From NCBI GenBank assembly GCA_002633005.1, contig NMRA01000026.1, forward strand, positions 1,665,599-1,729,598: a stretch of 64,000 bases of DNA, written 5' to 3'. The DNA is from Phoronis australis. Lineage: Eukaryota > Phoronida > Phoronidae. Positions 44,747-56,659 of the stretch are shown piece by piece. Below the pieces are notes generated by a model, which was not told the origin of the DNA, made no database searches, and was given only the letters and a program-made list of their open reading frames with translations. Both the position numbers and the translations under genes were made by a program. How positions within the stretch are numbered: the stretch's first letter is position 1; each line of letters begins with the position of its first letter.

Positions 44747-44950
44747 ATGAGCAGTATTAGTAGTATTAGCAGTGGGTTTTCCGCATTGAGTGAGTTGTTC
44801 TCCTCATCTGACGTTTGTAGTCTTCATAGTCCTACCAGTCGAGACTCATCTCTTGTTCTTGCCAACGAACCACCTATGCGTACGATAGCCACAATCTCTG
44901 CAAAACAACTACTTGACCAATTTCATGAAAACAAGCTTACGAACTCCTAA
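44747..44950 (+). CDS. Gag-like N-terminal fragment of a retroelement
   Basis: An ATG frame of 67 codons, Ser-rich at the start (MSSISSISSGFSALSELF), ends TAA. It sits upstream of the knuckle and protease fragment in the same orientation. The corresponding frame of unit 2 is closed early by a small insertion near 51112. Assignment to gag is by position only. Confidence 0.3.
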   Translation: MSSISSISSGFSALSELFSSSDVCSLHSPTSRDSSLVLANEPPMRTIATISAKQLLDQFHENKLTNS

Positions 44951-46194
44951 GATAGACCTAATCAGAAACCAACGAATTTGTTAATCAAAACGGAATGCAT
45001 AAGCAATTTCCGCATGCATGCTTGCAGACTCTTCAGTGACGGGTAGCTTACCTGGAGGAATATGAGAAATGGGGCATTCGTATTAAGGTGTATTTTTGCT
45101 CATTTCAGAGTTACCTATGACGGTTCACGAGGTAAACTTGAACTCCACTGACAGAAAAAAGCTGAAATCTTTGCTTATGATTTGGAATGTTCCTTGAGTA
45201 TCCCCTTTCGACATGTACACGGTCATCATAGTAACCTAGACAGCAGTGTTTACCACTAAATTGTGGTAATTCCTCGCAAATAACTCATAGTAACCATCTT
45301 CAAAAGAGACCGTTATTCTTGTGATACTACGGGAAACAGTAACATAATTTTATAACTAACCATCGGAAATAGTCCTTTTGTGTAAGCTACTTGTTGACGT
45401 GTTATACGAAAGTCGAAAAATTCATAGATGATTTTTGACAATTAAAAGCTAATCTTGTAAGAATTGATGATGTTTCAGTGAATTTAATTGCAGCCTGAAG
45501 TTGGAAAAACTCTATAATCAGATACCCAAATAGTAAAGCACACGTAGATTTTATTTGCATATCTAAAATAACTCTCAAAGACATTGATGAAATTCGGACT
45601 CACAAACCGTAAATAGAAAAACCTTTTACAAATCGTTAAGTAAATAAAATTAAACTCATTGCTTGGAAAGGTTGCTTTTGCTCGTGCTTGGTGTTTTTAG
45701 TTTCCAGTAATATTGAGCCGAATTTTTGTTCTTCAAAACTGAATTGATTGCTTGTCCTGATTCATGACTGACGTACCCACGTTATAGATAAGATGTATCC
45801 ATGCAGTATGCCCGGGCAGAATCTGAGTGATCCACGGGAACTGAATTTGAACTCCAGGCGTTCACGAAGGGTGTACATTTTTGGGACACATTATCCTTTT
45901 CCCCAGGCAACAAAAACTGGACTACCGGTAGTGTTTCAACTAAGCAGTTTGAAACAACCCCAATGACCGCAGCATTCCAGGGACTCCGGGACCTCACCTT
46001 TTGAAGAAAACTCCTTGAAAGAATAAAATAAAGTTTTCCCGAAACTGGATCACAATAAAACGACTTATAGCTACTTGAGGCAGCTCCTCGCTACCGCCGG
46101 GTCAGTGTACTGGTCTTAGGTCCATTCTTACTCTCTGTGTTGGTTCACGCAGGGTTACTCAACTCTTGATGGCTTCATCACCGGGATTGTCTCA

Positions 46195-46350
46195 GGGGCG
46201 GATCCAGAATTTTGAGTTGGGGGGAGGGCAGAATATTAGCCAAGGTTTTACCCGTCTGAGGAATTCGCACCTCCGCACTGCCAAAAGAAATCTGGGAGAA
46301 TTTTAGGGGCGTCATGGCCCCTTGGCCAACCCTAAATCTGCCACTGTGCC
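46195..46350 (+). repeat. Dispersed GC-rich repeat, copy 2
   Basis: The order GGGGCGGATCCAGAATTTT, GCAGAATATTAG, CTGCCAAAAG, GGGAGAATTTTAGGGGC and AAATCTGCC matches the reverse complement of 16360-16530. Its right end coincides with the right breakpoint of the 1.44-kb length difference between the two units. Confidence 0.6.
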
Positions 46351-46448
46351 CCCCACCTAGGGCNAAGTAGAAATGGTTTGTGCCCCCCCCCCAATAATTT
46401 TTGCCTTCCTACGGGCCTGCACTAGAGACCCTCCATACACGGTGGGGG

Positions 46449-46585
46449 GACTTTTCAGTAAATTATGCCTCACACTGATTAAACCATCAAGTTGCTATAG
46501 ACCTTTTGCGCACAGAGGGTTACCTTAGGAGGCTGTTGATGTCTCAAATTCCTTCCAACTCGAACAAATACTGTCGTAATCAAAC
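46449..46585. mobile_element. Fragment of the long-TIR MITE (unit 1)
   Basis: CTTTTCAGTAAATTATGCCTC and ACTGATTAAACCATCAA match the inner part of the left arm at 17812-17847. CCTTTTGCGCACAGA, CCTTAGGAGGCTGTTGAT and CCAACTCGAACAAATACT match the reverse complement of the spacer at 17880-17950. So an arm plus the inverted spacer is retained, and the outer arm ends are lost. Confidence 0.75.
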
Positions 46586-47203
46586 TTTTTTTCGCACCAG
46601 TCCTTCGTTCACCAGTTACTACCCAAGTCGTCAACTGGTCGTATTTACACAGTTCAATGTCATCGATGTTTGAGGATATAACTGCGTGTTGATTTTTATG
46701 AAGAACTCTTCATTTTTTGGTATTTGTAAATATGACAAGGTCGTAAACAGACATCACGCAAAAATTTAGCATGTTGTAACATTAATCAAACTTATTAGAA
46801 AAATTACCAACGTTTCTAACCTGAATATTGCAGTGATGACCATAATCAAGGGAGCGTATTTATTGTAAGTGGATTTGTAGTGTACACCGAATCATAGACT
46901 AAACGTGGTGAACACACGGCGAAGTTCCAACAAAGACGATTCAGCTTGGACTACCGAGTCGGCTCTGATATCGATGATAGATAAGGACAGCTATCTAGCA
47001 AGCGCGGTTTCGTTCAAATACGTCACATGAAACTGAATAAATGCCCGAACGTATTTTCTAAAAGGGGGGGGGGGCATATTATGTCACTAAAACTGTCGTC
47101 TATACTGTGTCTAAAACGGTTACTTTCCAACAAAGTCATCCAATATATTTTAGTTTTTGTCCAGCATTTGAGTGAAATTGCTATCTGAGTTACTTTTGGA
47201 GAC

Positions 47204-47910
47204 TGTCATTCATGTGGCCTGAGTGGACACATTAGTCGCGGCTGTCGTTCAAGGAACCACTCAGCGGATGCCAAGCGTCAGACAGATTCGAGATCCCAAG
47301 TAGCAAATGGGCAATACCAAAATTTAAACTGAAAACCGCTGGGTCTGAGACCGAGGATTCAATCGCTTTCGATGCAAATAATGTTAACTGTCTTTTTCTA
47401 GCTGTAAATATTTTTGGTGAAGCATTTGACGCCTTGTATGACGGGGGTTCAGCTAATACGCTTATGTCCGTCACTGTATTTGAAGCAATCGGGTTTTTAC
47501 CCAACCCAGGGCATGGGCTTTGTTCGCATACTATTCCACTTTATGATGCGAGTGGAAACTTGATTAATGATTTAGGGTACTTCGAAATTTCGTTTAGTGT
47601 TGAAAATCTGGCATTTTCATATAAATTTCTTGCCGATCATATTGACGTACCAATTATTTTAGGTCTCGATTTCATGAAACGAAATAGTTGTCAAACATTT
47701 AACCTTCCCCAGAAGGACTTCGTTTATATCAAGGGGGTACCGATATCGCTATGTCCCAACCGTAAATGTATGATTGGTGTGGTGACAAGTTACGACAGCA
47801 AACCTTCAGGGTTGGAAAACGGTTCACTAGCCAGCCATTTAGAATCCATGTATAAGAGCGCGATCGAAGGTCTTAAAGGTAACTTACTCCATGGTGACAC
47901 AAGTCTGTGA
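47204..47910 (+). pseudogene. Retroelement gag-pro fragment: CCHC knuckle and aspartic protease (unit 1)
   Basis: At 47204 one frame reads CHSCGLSGHISRGC, a C-x2-C-x4-H-x4-C zinc knuckle, and stops about 40 codons later. A second frame, open from about 47320 to 47910, carries VNIFGEAFDALYDGGSANTL and DVPIILGLDFMKRN. That is the layout of a retropepsin-like aspartic protease: active-site loop, then ILGxDF. The frames are offset, so a frameshift separates them. The catalytic triplet reads D-G-G instead of D-T/S-G. No reverse transcriptase follows. Confidence 0.7.
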
Positions 47911-48801
47911 CTGAAATTTTTTGTTCTCTTTACGTAGTTCTGAAGTCTTTCCCAACCAATCAATTTGTGTTGTACTAGCCTCGTCTCAAAATTGTTTTTG
48001 TCATCGTGGTTGTAGCACACATCGTAATTAGCACTGACTCCATGTTTGTCAATATCATTTCCAACATCACCATCATCAGCTTATTTGCAGGCCTTCATGA
48101 ATACGTCCTGGGCGTAAATTTGGACGCCCTAGCACTAATCTGGACGCCCTGGCAACTGAGGACGCCCAATGTATCATTTGGACGCCTTCTGTCAATCAGA
48201 ATTTCTCTTGTTTGGACACCCACCTTGTAAGATTACTAGGACTCCCAGTTAAAGAAAGATGTGCGATTGTTCAAGACAGAAGTTGGTCCTTTCATTTCAG
48301 AGAGAAATATACAATGTATGTAAAATGTTGGAATCATGGACCCTGTGGAATATTGTGAACCCCATTTTGGACACTCTATTTTCGAAATCCTGAATAAAGC
48401 CCTGGCTTGAATCGATGCCAAAATCTCGCATTCTGTAGAAAAACTGACTATTCATGTAGACAACTTCTCTAGCAGTTCGTACACTCTAGTAGTCTGTACA
48501 CCTCACTTCTGATGTTTCATCACCGGAAATGGAAGAAAAAGAACATTGCTGCAAGTCTGTGAATGAATAATTGGCAAATGGATTTCTTTTCGTTTCATTT
48601 ATTTCTTCAAATTATATAAAATGCATTACAAGTCCTACGATGGGGACTGATAGAAGCATACGTGAAAAAAAAATTGTCGTTCCATCTTGCGTTTCATGGT
48701 GTGCATAATTGGAGCCAAGGTGGGATAAACAGTTTTGTTGTATGTAGTTTATTAACTGAAAGTTATACTTTATCATAACACCTTATGTTTTGATTTAATA
48801 C

Positions 48802-49019
48802 AGATTTTGAGCAAATACCGAACAGGGCTGAGGTCAAAATCACCATCAGTCATAAAATATAGATTTTGAGCAAATGCCGAACAGGGCTGAGGTCAAAATC
48901 ACCATAAGTCATGAAATATAGGTTTTGAGCAAATGCCGAACAGGGCTGAGGTCAAAATCACCATCAGTCATAAAATATAGATTTTGAGCAAATGCCGAAC
49001 AGGGCTGAGGTCAAAATCA
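48802..49019. repeat. 59-bp satellite running into the N gap
   Basis: Units start at 48802, 48861, 48920 and 48979, each of the form AGATTTTGAGCAAATGCCGA then ACAGGGCTGAGGTCAAAATC. The fourth is cut by the gap. Confidence 0.95.
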
Positions 49020-49661
49020 NNNNNNNNNNNNNNNNNNNNNNNNNNNNNNNNNNNNNNNNNNNNNNNNNNNNNNNNNNNNNNNNNNNNNNNNNNNNNNNNN
49101 NNNNNNNNNNNNNNNNNNNNNNNNNNNNNNNNNNNNNNNNNNNNNNNNNNNNNNNNNNNNNNNNNNNNNNNNNNNNNNNNNNNNNNNNNNNNNNNNNNNN
49201 NNNNNNNNNNNNNNNNNNNNNNNNNNNNNNNNNNNNNNNNNNNNNNNNNNNNNNNNNNNNNNNNNNNNNNNNNNNNNNNNNNNNNNNNNNNNNNNNNNNN
49301 NNNNNNNNNNNNNNNNNNNNNNNNNNNNNNNNNNNNNNNNNNNNNNNNNNNNNNNNNNNNNNNNNNNNNNNNNNNNNNNNNNNNNNNNNNNNNNNNNNNN
49401 NNNNNNNNNNNNNNNNNNNNNNNNNNNNNNNNNNNNNNNNNNNNNNNNNNNNNNNNNNNNNNNNNNNNNNNNNNNNNNNNNNNNNNNNNNNNNNNNNNNN
49501 NNNNNNNNNNNNNNNNNNNNNNNNNNNNNNNNNNNNNNNNNNNNNNNNNNNNNNNNNNNNNNNNNNNNNNNNNNNNNNNNNNNNNNNNNNNNNNNNNNNN
49601 NNNNNNNNNNNNNNNNNNNNNNNNNNNNNNNNNNNNNNNNNNNNNNNNNNNNNNNNNNNNN
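49020..49661. other. Scaffold gap, 642 N
   Basis: The gap lies between the satellite of unit 1 and the first base of unit 2. Any reading frame across it is meaningless. Confidence 1.
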
Positions 49662-51373
49662 CCGCCCGCTTTTTTGTTACCAAAAGGTCCACAACGTCAG
49701 GAATTCGAGCCTCGGTCCCCATATTGAAGGCTGAGTGGGCGCATGCCGCAGTCGCATAAACAAGCAACAGTTTTAAAATTGCCAAATAAAGGTCCAGACA
49801 CGTAATCGAGACCACGGGGACCTTGTTTACTTGTATCTAGTTGGCGGCGTTTCGCAAGTCTATTCACAGTGCCAGGTTACTCATAAGTAGGCTACGTCGT
49901 ACGCGCTGCCCCCTGCAGAAATAAAGCAGGCTTATATATCATACTACCTGCACTCGCGTCGTTTGTGTTTGGTTTGCGAACAGTGATGTCCATGGTAAAC
50001 GTGGACTTCGTTGAGCATCAAATATATTACGAATAATCAGTCAACTGGGCGTGTTACACGACAAATATATGTATATACCTTATTTCCTATCACAAAATTT
50101 GGTGAGTCGATTCTGTTTATAGTTAGCAACATCGCTGTTTATGCTCGTGTGAATTTCTTGTCAGTAACAACGATCACAAATCTGCGCGCAAGTTCAAACC
50201 GTCTAAAACCGCAAATCGAAAAGTTGTCGGCACCCGATCGCGGCATAAATTCTAAGATTTCGGACACCGTCAATTTTTGCCGGTTTTCTCATATTTCACG
50301 AAATTCGGACAGCCAATATTGCCTATTTCTAACACTTCGGGCAGGTTCTGAAGTCGACGCTGAAGTTTATTACCTGGTTATTAATGCGCGCGCGTAAAGA
50401 GTTCTCAGCGAATTGAACATGAGCAGCATTCTTTCAATTAACTGGCAAATTTACAAGAGAATGATGTTCATAGAGTATACATAAATGGTTCTGAATGGAG
50501 AATATACACATTTGAAGCGTTTATTAACAAAACTCAACATATGACTCAAGCCTTGTAATGTGCGTATTAACTTAATGCCTCTGTCTCAATACTAAATGGT
50601 CACAAATTTTTTGTTTCTCGGCAAGTTGTGCATCAATTTTTGCCACTCGACAACTGTATAAGATTTGTTTTAATCAAGACTTAGCAATATCAAGGACCAA
50701 TACTCCCAAGTAATATGGAACTAAAATTTTAAATAAATGCAGTTATATATTCTGATGTGTTCTCAAGGCCTTGTCATTGCACAAGCGATTTGTGTGGTTG
50801 GCTGGCTCACTATAGAGCTATTGTCAGGAAGGCTTTGTCAAGATCAGCGATAACCTGGTTCCCAGGCCTCACAAGCTGACGTCAACCAACCACGAGGGTC
50901 TGTGCAGGAGACTAGATCAGCGACAGCGGCCGGGCAACTGAACTGGGGAAGGGAAGCGGTCGCTCTCTCAGCAGGCTGACCGTCACTGAGTCTCTATATA
51001 TAACTTTCACCTGTACTTCATGTAGTAGTATTATGAGCAGTATTAGTAGTATTAGCAGTGGGTTTTCCGCATTGAGTGAGTTGTTCTCCTCATCTAAAGT
51101 TTGTAGTCTTCACTAAATAGTCCTACCAGTCGATCGAGACTCATCTCTTGATCTTGCCAACGAACCACCTCTGCGTACAATAGCCAAATCTGCCACTGTG
51201 CCCCCCACCTAGGGCGGACGTGGGAGATTCGGTAAAAATATGGTGGCATGTGAGCACGGGGGCGAGGGGGCGGGGGTTGTTTGGGGAAGTAGAAATGGTT
51301 TGTGCCCCCCNCCCCCCCCCCAATTTTTGCCTTCCTACGGGCCTGTACTAGAGACCCTCCATACACTGCCAGG

Positions 51374-51511
51374 GGACTTTTCGGTAAATTATGCCTCACA
51401 CTGATTAAACCATCAAGTTGCTATAGACCTTTTGCGCACAGAGGGTTACCTTAGGAGGCTGTTGACGTCTCAAATTCCTTCCAACTCGAACAAATACTGT
51501 CGTAATCAAAC
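51374..51511. mobile_element. Fragment of the long-TIR MITE (unit 2)
   Basis: This is the same arm-plus-inverted-spacer fragment as in unit 1, differing by a few bases (CTTTTCGGTAAATTATGCC; GTTGACGTCTCAAATTCC). Confidence 0.75.
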
Positions 51512-52118
51512 TTTTTTTCGCACCAGTCCTTCGTTCACCAGTTACTACCCAAGTCGTCAACTGGTCGTATTTACAGTTCAATGTCACCGATGTTTGAGGG
51601 TATAACTGCGTGTTGATTTTTTATGAAGAACTCATCATTTTTTGATATTTGTAAATATGACAAGGTCGTAAACAGACTCCACGCAAAAATTTAGCATGTT
51701 GTAACATTAATCAAACTTATTAGAAAAAATACCAACCTTTCTAACCTGAATATAGCAGTGATAACCATAATCAAGGGAGCGTATAAGTGGATTTGTAGTG
51801 TACACTGAATCATAGACTAAACGTGGTGAACAAACGGCGAAGTTCCACCAAAGACGATTCAGCTTGGACTACCGAGTCGGCTCTGATATCGATGATAAAT
51901 AGGGACAGCTATCTAGCAAGAGCGGTTTCGTTCAAATATGTCACATAAAACTGAATAAACGCCCGAACGTATTTTGTAAAAGGGGGGGGGGATAGTTTGT
52001 CACTAAAACTGTCCTATATACTGTGCTAAAACGGTTAGTTTCCCACAAAGTCACCCAACATCTTTTAGTTTTTGTCCAGCATTTGAGTGAAATTGCCATC
52101 TGAGTTACTTTTGGAGAC

Positions 52119-52825
52119 TGTCATTCATGTGGCCTGAGTGAACACATTAGTGGCGGCTGTCGCTCAAGGAACCACTCAGCGGATGCCAAGCGTCAGACCG
52201 ACTCGAGATCCCAAGTAGCAAATGGGCAATACCAAAATTTAAACTGAAAACGGCTGGGTCTGAGACCGAGGATTCAATCGCTTTCGATGCAAATAATGTT
52301 AACTGTCTTTTTCTAGCTGTAAATATTTTTGGTGAAGCATTTGACGCCTTGTATGACGGGGTTCAGCTAGTACGCTTATGTCCGTCACTGTATTTGAAGC
52401 AATCGGGTTTAATACCCAACCCAGGGCATGGGCTTTGTTGGAATACTATTCCACTTTATGATGCGAGTGGAAACTTGATTAATGATTTCGGGTACTTCGA
52501 AATTTCGTTTAGTGTGGAAAATCTGGCATTTTCACATAAATTTCTTGTCGATCATATTGACGTACCAATTATTTTAGGTCTCGATTTCATGAAACGAAAT
52601 AGTTGTCAAACATTTAACCTTCCCCAGAAGGACTCCGTTTATATCAAGGGGGTACCGATATCGCTATGTCCCAACCGTAAATGTATGAGTGGTGTGGTGA
52701 CAAGTTACGGCAGCAAACCTTCAGGGTTGGAAAACGGTTCACTAGCCAGCCATTTAGAATCCATGTATAAGAGCGCGATCGAAGGTCTTAAAGGTAACTT
52801 ACTCCATGGTGACACAAGTCTTTGA
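52119..52825 (+). pseudogene. Retroelement gag-pro fragment (unit 2)
   Basis: The knuckle reads CHSCGLSEHISGGC and keeps all four ligands. In the protease a G is missing in the active-site loop near 52360, and an extra base at about 52410 restores frame. The loop therefore reads YDGVQLVRL instead of YDGGSANTL, while the DVPIILGLDF loop is intact. This copy cannot make an active protease. Confidence 0.7.
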
Positions 52826-53712
52826 CTGAAATGTTTTGTTCTCTTTACGTAGTTCTGAAGTCTTTCCCAACCAATCAATTTGTGTTGTACCAGCCTCGTC
52901 TCAAAATTGTTTTTGTCATCATGGTTGTAGCACACATCGTAATTAGCACTGACTCCATGTTTGTCAATATCATTTCCAACATCACCATCATCAGCTTATT
53001 TGCAGGCCTTCATGAATACGTCCTGGGCGTAAATTTGGACGCCCTAGCACTAATCTGGACGCCCTGGCAAAGACGCCCAATGTATCATTTGGACGCCTTC
53101 TGTCAAGCAGAATTTCTCCTGTTTGGACACCCACCTTGTAAGATTACTAGGACTCCCAGTTAATGAAAGATGTGCGATTGTTCAAGACAGAAGTTGGTCC
53201 TTTCATGTCAGAGAGAAATATACAATGTATGTAAAATGTTGGAATCATGGACCCTGTGGAATATTGTGAACCCCATTTTGGACACTCTATTTTCGAAATC
53301 CTGAATAAAGCCCTGGCTTGAATCGATGCCAAAATCTCGCATTCTGTAGAAAAACTGACTATTCAGTAGACAACTTCTCTAGCAGTTCGTACACTCTAAT
53401 AGTCTGTACACCTCACTTCTGATGTTTCATCACCGGAAGTGGAAGAATAAGAATATTGCTGCGAGTCTGTGAATGAATATTTGGCAAATGCATTTCTTTT
53501 CATTTGATTTATTTCTTCAAATTAAATAAAATGCATTGCAAGTCCTACGATGGGGACTGATAGAAGCATATACGTGAAAAAAAATTGTCGTTCCGTCTTG
53601 CGTTTCATGGTGTGCATAGTTGGTGTCAAGGTGGGATAAACAGTTTTGTTGTATGTAGTTTATTAACTGAAAGTTATATTTTATCATAACACCTTATGTT
53701 TTGATTTAATAC

Positions 53713-53889
53713 AGATTTTGAGCAAATGCCTAACAGGGCTGAGGTCAAAATCATCATCAGTCATAAAATATAGATTTTGAGCAAATGCCGAACAGGGCTG
53801 AGGTCAAAATCACCATCAGTCATAAAATATAGATTTTGAGCAAATGCCGAACAGGGCTGAGGTCAAAATCATAATCAGTCACAGAATTT
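53713..53889. repeat. 59-bp satellite, three units (unit 2)
   Basis: Units start at 53713, 53772 and 53831; the last decays at CAGTCACAGAATTTAG. It has the same monomer as 48802-49019. Confidence 0.93.
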
Positions 53890-55723
53890 AGAAAAATATG
53901 TATCCCATTGTGACACATAATAAAACCACGAAGAACAGTTGATTATCAAACAAAAAACGATTTCAAACATTTCTAACCGAGTGTAAAAGGGCATCTGAAT
54001 GGGCAGTGAAACAAATAAAACATTCCTTTGACTTTTAACTAAAAAAAAACAAAAAATTGTACAAAGTTGCTTTTTATAATATATCAGAATGTATTGGAGT
54101 TAAATCTTCACTGTTTACTAAGTACCCGTTAGAACATGCCTTTCAGTTCAGCAAAAGTTGCCATGTTGTTAGTACTGCCAGAAATGAGACTATGTCCAAT
54201 GGGTATTGTGAGCACTCAATAAGTTACGTTTGCGTGACTAAATTATGGCGAAAACCATTGAATCACACAGAATAGGTAAAGGCATGTCTTCCTGAATTTC
54301 ACTGTCAACTATTGATGAAAATAATTTATAAGCCGTTTTAAACATGTAACTTATGCCGCTGTAACATAAGATGGTCAACCTGATCAGTCCAAACAAGTGA
54401 CTCAGAGTTCTCCACAAAACTTGCTATAACTTTGTACTGCTTCACCCGATTTTGATAATTTTTGATTTTTTGTTGTGTGGTATGCATTACCTTTCCGACG
54501 ATATTGAAGAATTTTCTTAAAACGAAAGCAATGGTTAGATCGCCCTATTTGTACTTCCTCATGAACTTGACAGTCTTGATCCTGCCGGCCACGCAATCTC
54601 AGATCAGTGAGAAATCTTTGACACCCAAGCCAATGGTACGGGTACATTGTCACAACATCCCACTACACAGCGGTCTGGCATTCTTTAAACGCCAACTTTA
54701 ATTTAATTAAAAAACACTAAAATTCACAAAAAACACTAGAACTTTCGGCACATAACAACGGAGATACTCGACTGATTCGGCATTGCTCGGGACATGTCTC
54801 GCTGATTTGACGTAGTAAACGAAGATAGCCGAAGTTAACATTTTCCTGTCTCAGTATTTTGAGGGGAAATGGGGGTGTTTTTTTAAAGAAATATTTACGA
54901 ATAGCGGAACCTTTACTAATTGTCAAGACATGTGTATACATCTTAATAACAAAGTAGCTTTCAACCAATCACCTTAATATACCCTCAAAAATACCACCAC
55001 ATACAGACTTAATAATTTTAATTAACTCGCCCCTAAGTTATGAGACTTCGTAAATGATACTATTAGAAAGATTAGATAGCTTTATAAAGCTTCCTACTCT
55101 GCTGTAAATATATGTATATATATTCATTAGTTAGATAGCTTTATAAAGCTTCCTAAGAGTAATATTAGAGAACTAAACCCGGACACCCTGCTGTAAATAT
55201 ATGTTCATTAGTTAGTTTTAGTAAAGTTCATGTAAATACCCCAGCTCTCAATACCTTCTGCACTTGTATAGTTACCTTTCACTATGTATAACACGTTATT
55301 AAAAAGTATCATACAGTCCCTATAAATACTGTAAATATCTAAATACAACTCTTGTTTCACATCAACTACACACAGGCTAATGTTCAATGTTGATTTGAGT
55401 ATCAATAAAAAATATGTGTGTATGCACACATGCGATGCTATTTTGTAAAAAGGAACTGCTCAAATTTTATTTGTACCCTATCAACATTATTGTCATCAGA
55501 CACGCTCAATGATGACGTGGTACGTTATTACCAATTATGAGATTATTACCTTCATAAAGACCAGCTCTGTTCTAACTTCTAGTTGAAAAGTTGATTAGTT
55601 AAAAAGTTGATTACAATCACCACAAACACCTACAAGGCCCTGGCACTACTAAATTGTAATACAACAATTTTGGGTCACACTTGTGGCTTTAGCATATAGA
55701 AATCCTACCACTGACTGGAAGAT
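53890..55723. other. Non-coding stretch downstream of the NAT gene
   Basis: No gene was recognised. It contains a partial direct duplication at 55068-55210. The part next to 55723 is presumably the NAT 3' UTR, with an AATAAA on the minus strand at 55471-55466. Confidence 0.4.
55068..55210. repeat. Direct duplication, about 65-75 bp
   Basis: TTAGATAGCTTTATAAAGCT and CTGCTGTAAATATATGT occur twice. The second copy carries 31 extra bases between them and lacks the TATATAT of the first. Confidence 0.8.
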
Positions 55724-56626
55724 TCAAAGTTGTGATTTAGCAAACTTTAGTTTGTTCCTAAAAATGGGTTCCACATCAGACCAAGAAAAACCAGTAAAGT
55801 ATTGTTCAACAATAGTCCTCAGTTCAGCTGCAGAATTGACAGCACGTTTTCTGTAGGCTGTTTCTCCACTCTTAGCTTCGAAAAATATTACTTTGTCGCT
55901 TGTTCCTTTAAGTGCGCAAGACAATCCCGGAGGACAAATGACTGCTCTCGCAGTCTGGTGCAATGCACTACCACTACTGTGCAAGAAGACTTTCTCATTA
56001 ATCCATACATCTAACTCGTCCGGTGAAAATGCATCTAGGTTGAAAGCATAAGCATCTACCCACTGGGCCTCTTCAATATGTGTAAAGAACGGATCCGTCT
56101 TAGTTGTGAGCTGCCGACGAACATAATGATCTCCAACTTTGGCATATTTGCACAACACATGGTTATGCTTATAACATGGAGATTCCACTTCAAAATCGAG
56201 AGGGAACGCGTCAAAAGCTGGCTGTCCAACTCCTATATCCACCACAAAGGTGTCTCCCTCTTTCTGTAGATCTTTAACAAAAAGAATCACATGCAGTGGA
56301 TACTTGTCCCCCAGTATCTTCGATAAACCGCAGTAGGTATGGAAACCCAAACCTGCCAGCAGCGCACACAGGAATATATTCAGCTCATAACACAAACCAC
56401 CTTGTCGGCTCATCATTTTCTCTTTGATGGTGTCCCAGCTTGGAGAACATCTCTGATCCTTAGGAATCATTAACAGATTGAAATTGGTAAACGGGATGTG
56501 GTGATTAAATGCTGTAATTATACGTTTCAAAAAGGCAGCCTTGTCCAGTTTCTTGCAATTCTCAAAACTAACACCAATAATTTTTAGGAAACGTCCGATT
56601 TCCTCTGGAGACAGGTGCATCGCCAT
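55724..56626 (-). CDS. Arylamine N-acetyltransferase, 300 aa
   Basis: This cytosolic enzyme transfers acetyl from acetyl-CoA to arylamines and hydrazines. The ATG at 56626 (AAAATGG context) gives 300 residues, against about 290 in human NATs. The frame is open further upstream only to a non-ATG codon and then an acceptor-like TTTTTTTTAACTTATTCAG ending at 56663. That suggests a non-coding 5' exon followed by one coding exon, as in vertebrate NAT genes. The catalytic triad is visible: Cys79 in SRQGGLCYELN (family RGGxCxExN), His112 in YPLHVILFV and Asp130 in FVVDIGVG. The N-terminal IPFTNFN matches the family VPFENLN block. All key residues are present, so it should be active. Confidence 0.93.
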   Translation of the reverse strand: MAMHLSPEEIGRFLKIIGVSFENCKKLDKAAFLKRIITAFNHHIPFTNFNLLMIPKDQRCSPSWDTIKEKMMSRQGGLCYELNIFLCALLAGLGFHTYCGLSKILGDKYPLHVILFVKDLQKEGDTFVVDIGVGQPAFDAFPLDFEVESPCYKHNHVLCKYAKVGDHYVRRQLTTKTDPFFTHIEEAQWVDAYAFNLDAFSPDELDVWINEKVFLHSSGSALHQTARAVICPPGLSCALKGTSDKVIFFEAKSGETAYRKRAVNSAAELRTIVEQYFTGFSWSDVEPIFRNKLKFAKSQL

Positions 56627-56659
56627 TTTGTCAACCGTGTAGTGTGGACAAATGTTCAA

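Larger units (their letters stand above)
43473..49019. repeat. Large repeated unit 1 (left of the N gap)
   Basis: The unit begins CCGCCCGCTTTTTGTTACCA and is collinear with 49662-53889 at high identity. It includes the frame near 43808, the gag-like ATG, the MITE fragment, the protease fragment and the 59-bp satellite. It has about 1.44 kb (44891-46333) that unit 2 lacks. It ends inside the satellite at the gap. Confidence 0.9.
49662..53889. repeat. Large repeated unit 2 (right of the N gap)
   Basis: It is collinear with 43473-49019 and differs by scattered substitutions and indels. It has about 80 bp extra near 50846-50925, bounded by a repeated GATCAGCGA. It lacks the 1.44-kb segment of unit 1, and it has about 85 bp of GC-rich sequence (51217-51290) where unit 1 has a single N. 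Its satellite array has three units. Confidence 0.9.

Noticed and set aside
48085-48220. Short GGACGCC repeats that might be a regulatory array
   Set aside because: They are few, irregular and present in both units only by duplication; nothing distinguishes them from local low complexity.
48964-49815. Long open frames on both strands across the N gap
   Set aside because: They consist almost entirely of unknown residues from the 642 N and carry no coding evidence.
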